Positions 1-4,945 of a stretch of 7,761 bases of DNA are shown here, one piece after another. The translations under genes were made by a program, and so were the position numbers. The stretch comes from an uncultured Bacteroidales bacterium (GTDB lineage Bacteria > Bacteroidota > Bacteroidia > Bacteroidales > UBA932). Where the stretch lies: positions 2,677-10,437 of the forward strand of contig CAJOJC010000065.1 of the NCBI GenBank assembly GCA_905234775.1. Direction: 5' to 3'. Under the pieces are notes generated by a model. That model did not search any database, was not told where the DNA came from, and was given only the letters and a program-made list of their open reading frames with translations. How positions within the stretch are numbered: position 1 is the first letter of the stretch; every line of letters begins with the position of its first letter.

Positions 1-953
1 CTGACCTTCTTGCCGTCGCGGGCAACCAGCGAGACATCGTACAGGTACTGCGCGCCGTAGCCGTTGGGCCACCACAGGTCGGGGTCATGGACATCCACGG
101 TCGAGGTCATTTCCCGCGACTCGCCGGGGGCCAGGTTCTCCTTGACCGTGAACGAGTAGCCGCCGAACTTGCCGGTCAGGACGGCCGTTTTCTGCTTGCG
201 CGAGCTATTGGTCACTGTCGCGCCCACGGTCACCTTCGCCCATGTCGTGTCCGGCAGGTTAAGTTCCGAACGGAAGATGGGGTCGCCAACGGTCAGGGCG
301 CCGGTGCTGGTGATATAAACGTCGCCCCAGATGCCGATGTCGCGCCCGGGAACGGTCGGGATCCAGTCCCATCCGATCGTGGGGTGGAAGGTGGGATTGT
401 CGGCGCCGAGGATGCCGCCGTTGCCTATGTGGTGCTGCAGGTCCACGGGGTGAACCTCGCCCGGATTGGCGTTGGGGATTATCCTCACGGCCAGGTAGTT
501 GTTCCGGCGGAGGAGGTCGGTAATATCGAACTTGCCGCGGGCGAACGCGCCCTCGATGAGGCCGAGTTTCTTTCCGTTCAGCCAGACTTCAGCTTTCCAA
601 TTTATTCCGTCGAAATTGAGCCAGACCTTATCGCCCACGAATCCCGCTGGCACGCTGAATGAATCCCTGTACCAGAACTCGTCGTTGAAATACGAGTCCG
701 GAATCAGGTTTATGTTTTCATCGTAGGTAGGTTCGGGGACCTCGCCGGCATTTACGAAACTGGTAAGGACGGTCCCGGGCACCGTTGCACGCATCCACTC
801 AGTGTCGTCGAAGCGGCGCGAACTTATCTGCTCACCGGTCGCCACCACTTCGGTGGCTTTCTGCAGTGTCCATGCGTCGCCTTTCAGGTCCATTCTTGCT
901 CCTCGGTCGGGAGACAGTGTAATGAGTACGAGAGCTGTAATCAGTGAGAGCAT
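1..953 (-). CDS. Secreted glycoside hydrolase family 2 enzyme, N-terminal 317 residues (partial, beta-mannosidase / exo-beta-glucosaminidase-like)
   Basis: I translated this frame myself; it is open to the left window edge. The start at 953 is forced to be at or downstream of this ATG because an in-frame TAA (the pnuC stop) lies at 957-959. Residues 1-19 form a short hydrophobic export-signal-like segment (MLSLITALVLITLSPDRGA). Residues about 22-215 read as the GH2 jelly-roll sugar-binding domain, with VPGTVL at 58-63, a WYRDSF strand, and the hallmark FDGINWKAEVWLNGKKLG at 114-131. GWDWIPTVPGRDIGIWGDVYI (194-214, in part) is typical of the exo-beta-glucosaminidase/mannosidase branch. Residues 216-317 start the Ig-like domain, including WWPNGYGAQYLY at 294-305. 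The catalytic glutamates lie beyond the window, so the substrate cannot be fixed. It probably acts in the periplasm or on the cell surface in glycan breakdown. It is tightly linked to pnuC, with 3 bases between them. Confidence 0.9.
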   Translation of the reverse strand, partial: MLSLITALVLITLSPDRGARMDLKGDAWTLQKATEVVATGEQISSRRFDDTEWMRATVPGTVLTSFVNAGEVPEPTYDENINLIPDSYFNDEFWYRDSFSVPAGFVGDKVWLNFDGINWKAEVWLNGKKLGLIEGAFARGKFDITDLLRRNNYLAVRIIPNANPGEVHPVDLQHHIGNGGILGADNPTFHPTIGWDWIPTVPGRDIGIWGDVYITSTGALTVGDPIFRSELNLPDTTWAKVTVGATVTNSSRKQKTAVLTGKFGGYSFTVKENLAPGESREMTSTVDVHDPDLWWPNGYGAQYLYDVSLVARDGKKV

Positions 954-956
954 CTT

Positions 957-1526
957 TTATACGTATTTTCCGAGCGTGCGCCAATGATGGTATCCCCAGA
1001 AGGCCGCGGCTACATATACCGCGGAGAGTCCGGCCATCCAGTACAGGCCCTGTGTAAGACAAAGAATTATTGTAAGGCTGTCTGCAACTATCCAGATAAC
1101 CCAGTTTTCAAGATAAGAATTGGCGAGCCACCAGCATCCGACCACTCCCAGGATTCCGACGATTCCGTCCATCACAGGAGCGGGGTCTCCGAGAAACCTC
1201 AGGACTTGGATGAGGGCTGTTCCTGCTATCAGTGTGATAAGGATACTGATTATGCAGACCCGCTTTGAAGGTTTATTCAGATGGAGTTCTCCTTCGCTAA
1301 CCTTTTTCGAATCGCGAAGCCAGGCGTGGATGCCCCAGAATGCCATCAGAATATAGTAGACATTCAGTCCGAAATTCGCCCAGAGATGACCCGCGAAATA
1401 GGTAATCGCCGCAGCCGTACAGCTGAGGATATCTACTGGCCACATCCAGTTGCTCTGCCGAATCTGAAGCCAGACGTAGAGCAGACCGGAAACGAGTGTG
1501 AAGATTTCCAGGAACTGAAGAAACAT
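957..1526 (-). CDS. pnuC: PnuC-family vitamin-precursor transporter (nicotinamide riboside or thiamine)
   Basis: 189 residues, an integral membrane protein of about seven spans and the usual PnuC length. Family features visible are the N-terminal WMWPVDI (27-33), the NVYYILMAFWGIHAW segment (55-69) typical of the PnuC fold, a D120 in MDGIVGILG, and the late ENWVIWIVAD block (140-149) followed by GYHHW near the C-terminus. PnuC proteins mediate facilitated uptake of an unphosphorylated vitamin precursor, which is then trapped by phosphorylation inside the cell. Related Bacteroidetes proteins (PnuT) carry thiamine. No kinase, TonB receptor or thiamine gene is adjacent, and the 42 bases to recR leave no room for a TPP riboswitch, so thiamine control is not supported and substrate specificity stays open. 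The start is the first ATG, directly after a -7-like box. The gene is co-directional with the downstream family-2 glycosidase and probably co-transcribed with it. Confidence 0.88.
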   Translation of the reverse strand: MFLQFLEIFTLVSGLLYVWLQIRQSNWMWPVDILSCTAAAITYFAGHLWANFGLNVYYILMAFWGIHAWLRDSKKVSEGELHLNKPSKRVCIISILITLIAGTALIQVLRFLGDPAPVMDGIVGILGVVGCWWLANSYLENWVIWIVADSLTIILCLTQGLYWMAGLSAVYVAAAFWGYHHWRTLGKYV

Positions 1527-1530
1527 ACTG

Positions 1531-1538
1531 CAAATTTA
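1531..1538 (-). promoter_or_regulatory. Candidate pnuC -7 promoter box, near-leaderless
   Basis: On the minus strand this reads TAAATTTG, an exact match to the Bacteroidetes -7 consensus TAnnTTTG. Only four bases (CAGT) separate it from the pnuC ATG at 1526-1524. No TTTG-like -33 element is visible at the expected 19-21 base spacing. If it is used, the transcript would start at or next to the start codon. The intergenic region is AT-rich, so a chance match is possible. Confidence 0.35.
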
Positions 1539-1550
1539 ACCGAAATAAGT

Positions 1551-1558
1551 TATCTTTA
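1551..1558 (+). promoter_or_regulatory. Possible recR -7 box
   Basis: TATCTTTA matches TAnnTTTG at all fixed positions but the last and lies 10 bases before the recR ATG. The would-be -33 element (ACTG at 1527-1530, 20 bases upstream) is poor. It faces away from the pnuC box 12 bases to its left, so the 42-base gap would hold two back-to-back promoters with very short leaders. Confidence 0.25.
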
Positions 1559-1568
1559 CATCTTAGTT

Positions 1569-2186
1569 ATGGCCCGAATCGAAAATTACCCTTCACGAGT
1601 CCTCCAGGATGCGGTGGAAGCGATAAGTTCGCTCCCCGGAGTGGGTTCGCGCAGCGCCCTCAGGCTAGCCCTGAACCTGCTTAACCGCCCAGCCGAGGAG
1701 ATCAGCCAGTTCGCCGGCGCAATAGGCCGGCTCGCTACAGACGTCCACTACTGCCGCAGGTGCATGATGATCTGCGACGGCGATCTCTGCCCTATCTGCT
1801 CAGATTCCCGCCGTGACCAGTCCGTAGTATGTGTTGTCGCTTCCGTGCGCGATGTTCTTAGTATCGAGGCTACCGGCCAGTATTCCGGAGTATATCATGT
1901 CTTAGGAGGCATCATCTCCCCCATCGACGGTATCGGGCCTTCTGATTTGAAGATTGCAGAACTCCGCGACCGCGTTTCCGCCGGCGGAATCTCAGAAGTT
2001 ATTCTAGCGCTCAGCGGAGACGTCGAAGGAGAAACAACTTCCTTCTACCTTTACCGCCAACTCGCACCGCTGGGTGTGAAGATAACTACCCTTGCCCGCG
2101 GCCTCGGCTTCGGCGACGATCTCGAGTACGCAGACGCCCTCACCCTCGGCCGCTCGATTACATCCCGCCAGCCATTTAAGCCATAG
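1569..2186 (+). CDS. recR: Recombination mediator protein RecR
   Basis: 205 residues, full family length. RecR works with RecO (and RecF) to load RecA on single-stranded DNA at gaps and breaks. Domains in order: an N-terminal helix-hairpin-helix (LPGVGSRSA, 22-30) for DNA binding; a four-cysteine zinc finger, C62-X2-C65 and C74-X2-C77 (YCRRCMMICDGDLCPIC); a Toprim domain about 85-180 with VVCVVASVRDVLSIEATG, VLGGIISPIDGIGP (111-124) and the acidic LSGDVEGETTSFYL; and a C-terminal block RGLGFGDDLEYADALTLGRS that helps ring assembly. The reading frame stays open upstream to 1281, but that part overlaps pnuC on the other strand and shows no RecR homology. The ATG at 1569 gives the canonical MARIENYPSRVLQDAVEAIS start. 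A compact terminator overlaps the stop codon. Nothing is missing or unusual. Confidence 0.97.
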   Translation: MARIENYPSRVLQDAVEAISSLPGVGSRSALRLALNLLNRPAEEISQFAGAIGRLATDVHYCRRCMMICDGDLCPICSDSRRDQSVVCVVASVRDVLSIEATGQYSGVYHVLGGIISPIDGIGPSDLKIAELRDRVSAGGISEVILALSGDVEGETTSFYLYRQLAPLGVKITTLARGLGFGDDLEYADALTLGRSITSRQPFKP

Positions 2187-2194
2187 GCTTTTTT
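2178..2194 (+). terminator. Compact intrinsic terminator of recR
   Basis: AAGCC (2178-2182), a 3-base loop and GGCTT (2186-2190) form a 5-bp stem that runs straight into a T-run (2189-2194). The recR TAG stop (2184-2186) lies inside the hairpin. The stem is short for an intrinsic terminator, so efficiency is uncertain, but its placement directly at the gene end and the U-tract support the call. Confidence 0.45.
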
Positions 2195-2224
2195 ATGTAA
2201 AAAAATCCTGGTATTTCGCTTCGC

Positions 2225-2252
2225 AGGTATTGTCTTTTTAGAAAAAATACCT
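2225..2252. promoter_or_regulatory. Inverted repeat inside the corA promoter, candidate operator
   Basis: AGGTATT (2225-2231) and AATACCT (2246-2252) are a perfect 7-bp inverted repeat with a 14-base spacer. It spans the -33-like element and ends on the first base of the -7 box. A further direct copy of the hexamer GGTATT is at 2210-2215, giving three copies in 43 bases. The position suggests a repressor or activator site, but no regulator gene is adjacent and the region is AT-rich. Confidence 0.35.
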
Positions 2253-2259
2253 ACTTTTG
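2229..2259 (+). promoter_or_regulatory. Bacteroidetes-type promoter of corA
   Basis: ATTG (2229-2232, three of four matches to the -33 TTTG) is followed after 19 bases by TACTTTTG (2252-2259), an exact TAnnTTTG -7 box. Both sequence and spacing fit the known primary-sigma promoter of this phylum. Transcription would start near 2264-2268 and leave a leader of about 80 bases before the corA ATG. Confidence 0.6.
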
Positions 2260-2265
2260 CCGCGC

Positions 2266-2341
2266 CGGACTTCTCCGTGTAGTCCGACTAACCCGTAAGT
2301 ATTAACCCCTTCCGACAAAATGCCGGGAACAAGCAGGAAGG
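2266..2341 (+). other. Structured 5' leader of corA
   Basis: A 6-bp hairpin, CGGACT (2266-2271) with AGTCCG (2281-2286), sits at the likely transcript 5' end. Downstream, CCTTCC (2308-2313) can pair with GGAAGG (2336-2341), which ends three bases before the ATG and is the only purine-rich ribosome-site-like tract here. An alternative pairing TTCC (2310-2313) with GGAA (2326-2329) would free that tract. The leader is too short for an M-box magnesium riboswitch. A regulatory role is inference from base pairing only. Confidence 0.35.
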
Positions 2342-2344
2342 CAA

Positions 2345-3292
2345 ATGATCAGAATTTTCTACAGACAAGGTAAGGATATACTCCTTACGCAGTCCCAAAC
2401 GGAGTTTGCGACTATCAGCAAAGAAAACGTCCTCTGGATAGATCTTCAAGACCCTAGCGGTGAAGAAAAAAGAGCGGCGGAAGATTTCCTTGGTACAAAG
2501 ATCCAGAACCGCGGTCAGGCGGAAGAGATCGAGACTTCGTCCCGTTTCTACGAGGCGGAGGGCTACATCTTTGCCAACACTAACTTCCTTTCCCCTACCG
2601 GAGATGAGATGTCGATGGATCCTGTATCCTTCATCCTTACCAAACATACTCTCACGACCCTTCGTGAGATTCCTATCCGCAGTTTTGATCTGCTTCGGAA
2701 TAAGATCCAGGCCCGCCCTGATCTCTACTCCGACGGATTCAACATATTCGTCGAAATCATCGACAAGAGGGTCGACCTCGACGCAGATATCGTCGAGCTC
2801 GTATCTCAGGACACCAGCCAGTTCAGCAAGAGAATCAACCAGCAGGAAGACATCAACGAAGAGTTCCTCCTGGACATCAACCAGCTGCAGGAAAACGCCA
2901 TGCTTATCCGCGAGAATGTAGTCGATAAGCAGAGGATACTCGGAAACGTCCTGAAGAGCGATCTTTTCCCTGATTCCCTCGACAAGAAGTTCAGCATCAT
3001 CCTCCAGGATATCGCTTCGCTCATCAACCACATCAACTTCTCCTTCGAGCGTCTCGAATACCTCCAGGATACTGTAGTAGGTATGATCAACCTCGAACAG
3101 AACCGCATCATGAAGACCTTCACCCTGATTTCCCTCCTCCTGATGCCTGCGACCCTCATCGCAAGCTTCTACGGAATGAACGTGAAGCTCCCCTTCGACG
3201 GTTTCCGCTGGATGTGGCTCGTGATCCTTGTCGTGATGGGCATCCTCGTCACCGCCCTCGTCTGGATCTTCCGCAAGAAGAAATTCATGTAA
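2345..3292 (+). CDS. corA: CorA-family magnesium (Mg2+/Co2+) channel
   Basis: 315 residues, normal CorA length. CorA forms a homopentameric inner-membrane channel for Mg2+ uptake that is gated by intracellular Mg2+. Residues 1-about 250 are the soluble cytoplasmic funnel, ending in the long acidic and amphipathic stalk helices. Two membrane helices follow (about 257-277 and 288-308) near the C-terminus, with the signature YGMN at 276-279 at the end of TM1. The following loop is VKLPFDG rather than the MPE loop of classical CorA; I believe this variant is common in Bacteroidetes. The basic C-terminus FRKKKFM fits a cytoplasmic end. The start at 2345 is preceded by AGGAAGG and gives a typical N-terminus. 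The gene has its own promoter and leader and is convergent with the PEGA/EF-hand operon. Confidence 0.95.
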   Translation: MIRIFYRQGKDILLTQSQTEFATISKENVLWIDLQDPSGEEKRAAEDFLGTKIQNRGQAEEIETSSRFYEAEGYIFANTNFLSPTGDEMSMDPVSFILTKHTLTTLREIPIRSFDLLRNKIQARPDLYSDGFNIFVEIIDKRVDLDADIVELVSQDTSQFSKRINQQEDINEEFLLDINQLQENAMLIRENVVDKQRILGNVLKSDLFPDSLDKKFSIILQDIASLINHINFSFERLEYLQDTVVGMINLEQNRIMKTFTLISLLLMPATLIASFYGMNVKLPFDGFRWMWLVILVVMGILVTALVWIFRKKKFM

Positions 3293-3318
3293 TCAAGCGG
3301 GGAAACCGCACTAAAGCA

Positions 3319-3350
3319 AGTTGCTTTGCCCTGGCGGGGGCAAAGCAACT
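3319..3350. terminator. Bidirectional hairpin between convergent corA and PEGA gene
   Basis: AGTTGCTTTGCC (3319-3330) and GGCAAAGCAACT (3339-3350) are a perfect 12-bp inverted repeat; the next pair (C3331:G3338) extends it to 13 bp with a 6-base loop TGGCGG. It lies 27 bases after the corA stop and 38 bases before the end of the minus-strand gene, the expected place for a shared terminator. Neither side has a clear U-tract, so it may act as a strong 3' stem-loop that ends or protects both transcripts. AAAGCAA at 3313-3319 can compete for the left arm. Confidence 0.7.
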
Positions 3351-3388
3351 ATAATCTAATATGGTCTATCGGGACTGACCCGAACGGA

Positions 3389-4927
3389 CTATTCAGCAGG
3401 AGTCTCTGTAGGGGTCTCGACAGGGGCCTCAGAAGGAGTCTCGGCGGGAGCTTCAGAAGGGCACTCGGGGCAGGTCTCCTCGGTGCACTCTTCGGGCTTA
3501 GCCTCAGGGCACTCGCCACACTCCGCGGGCTTCTCCTGCTTGCAGCACTCTGCAGGCTTTTCCTCGCAGCACTTGTCGCACTTTTCGGTGCACTGGCCGC
3601 AGCATTCCTCGCAGGTGCAGACATCGCAGCAGCATCCCTCGGGAACAGCCACGAGATCCGGGTCGAGAACGATTCTCATAGACTCGTTCATCACTACATT
3701 CTCTGAGTAGAGTTTGTAGCCCTTCTTGAAGATCTCGACTTTGTGTGTTCCCCACTTCATCTTAGGGAGGTAAACAGGAGTCTGACCTACCTTCTCGCCA
3801 TCGACGAAGACGCAGGCCTTCGCAGGGTGCGACTTAATCACGAGATTTCCGTAGATAGGCTGAGGATCGGGAATTACGAACTCGAGTCCTTCGACTGACA
3901 GTTCAACCTCTTCGGTAATCATTTCGGAAGTGTAGCCCTGCTCGCGAGCCTCGAAGTTGTAGGCTCCGGCAAGGAGTTTTCCTGTCCATGTTCCGGTTCC
4001 CTTCCACTCGCCGTTGGCCCAGATTTCGGCTTCGGGAGCGGTCTTGAGGGTGACGACGGAGAAGTTCGGCTTCAGGCAAGGGCAGACGACGAGGGTGTCG
4101 TTGTCTGAGACCTCGACCGTACCGATAGCATTGCTGTACTGCTCCTTTGCAACGAGGAGCTTATGAGGTCCGCTGGTAAGTTTACCATAGACGAGAGGGG
4201 CGTTGCCTACGAATTCGTCGTCGACATAAACAGCTGCACCGGTAATGTCTTCATCCTTGTCGCAGATCTCAATCCAACCATTGGCTTCGCGAAGGTTGAT
4301 TGCGATCTCGACCTTGGCGGAATCGATGATGGTGAACTCGCCTTGCTCGGGATAGTAACCCTTTGCGGAGACCTTGTACTTGTAGTCACCCACGTTGAGG
4401 AGCTCCTGAGCTTCGCCGCCACGTACCTTGATAACCTCGGTTCCAAGCTCGATGATAGCCTGCTCGGGGTTGACGATGAAGAGGACGAACTGCTGATCCG
4501 GAACGACTACCGGGGGTACCTCGGGGATAGTGTCGTTCTGAGTGACGATCTCGACATCCATTACATAGGTCTTTCCTGCCTTGAGTGGAGTCGCGAACCT
4601 GTACTCGACAGATGAGTTGATAGTAGAGTCGGCGATAACGACACTCTCTTCCTTAGCGCTAACGTAAATGAGGTTGGGCTGTGCCAAAACTGCAGTTGCG
4701 CCATCTGACTGGTAGGAGGCCAGTGTGCCGTCGTTAACCTTGATAACCGCGCATTTCTTGCCGCTCGCATCCCTCTTTGCAGTAGCTTTGCGACAGGCGG
4801 TACGGTCCTTGGGGTCGAGACGGAAGTCCTTGACTTCGAGTTTCTTGACCTCAACTACTTCTGCATATGCGCTCGAAGCCCCAAGAAGGGCTGCAAGCAC
4901 CATCGCGAACATGACAAACTTTTTCAT
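3389..4927 (-). CDS. Exported protein with four PEGA-like repeats and a cysteine-rich tail
   Basis: 512 residues. Residues 1-22 are a clear type I signal peptide (MKKFVMFAMVLAALLGASSAYA, cleavage before EVVEV), so the product is periplasmic or envelope-associated. A first domain (about 23-131) resembles the N-terminal part of other Bacteroidales PEGA proteins. Four PEGA-like beta modules follow at about 147-211, 217-281, 289-352 and 359-421; the last is the clearest, with the pattern P..A.VFVDGEKVGQTPVYLP and G.HKVEIFKKGY. Residues 432-489 hold 18 cysteines in 58 residues, followed by a Pro/Ala/Glu/Thr tail (490-512). PEGA domains are found in surface and envelope proteins, but function is generally unknown, and none is known for this protein. 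The tail could chelate metal or be disulfide-linked. It is the second gene of an operon, 17-18 bases after the EF-hand gene, with an AT-rich leader and no Shine-Dalgarno. Confidence 0.85.
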   Translation of the reverse strand: MKKFVMFAMVLAALLGASSAYAEVVEVKKLEVKDFRLDPKDRTACRKATAKRDASGKKCAVIKVNDGTLASYQSDGATAVLAQPNLIYVSAKEESVVIADSTINSSVEYRFATPLKAGKTYVMDVEIVTQNDTIPEVPPVVVPDQQFVLFIVNPEQAIIELGTEVIKVRGGEAQELLNVGDYKYKVSAKGYYPEQGEFTIIDSAKVEIAINLREANGWIEICDKDEDITGAAVYVDDEFVGNAPLVYGKLTSGPHKLLVAKEQYSNAIGTVEVSDNDTLVVCPCLKPNFSVVTLKTAPEAEIWANGEWKGTGTWTGKLLAGAYNFEAREQGYTSEMITEEVELSVEGLEFVIPDPQPIYGNLVIKSHPAKACVFVDGEKVGQTPVYLPKMKWGTHKVEIFKKGYKLYSENVVMNESMRIVLDPDLVAVPEGCCCDVCTCEECCGQCTEKCDKCCEEKPAECCKQEKPAECGECPEAKPEECTEETCPECPSEAPAETPSEAPVETPTETPAE

Positions 4928-4945
4928 ATCGAAAATATTAATTGA

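Noticed and set aside
87..662. Plus-strand open frame of 191 codons at the left end
   Set aside because: The minus strand here encodes a clear family-2 glycosidase over the whole interval; the plus frame is its complement and has no recognisable features.
1281..1568. N-terminal extension of RecR by 96 codons
   Set aside because: It overlaps the antisense pnuC gene, has no RecR homology, and the ATG at 1569 gives the normal family length and start.
1527..1568. TPP riboswitch controlling a thiamine-type PnuC
   Set aside because: 42 bases are too few for the element, and no THI-box core is visible.
2260..2344. M-box (ykoK) magnesium riboswitch upstream of corA
   Set aside because: The leader is only about 80 bases, roughly half the size of an M-box, and none of its conserved core is seen.
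2288..3031. Minus-strand open frame inside corA
   Set aside because: It is a shadow of the CorA coding frame; the plus frame carries the full CorA protein with the GMN motif.
3326..3706. Leu/Ala/Arg-rich plus-strand frames opposite the PEGA tail
   Set aside because: They are low-complexity complements of the Cys/Glu/Pro codons of the minus-strand gene, and the first overlaps the terminator hairpin.
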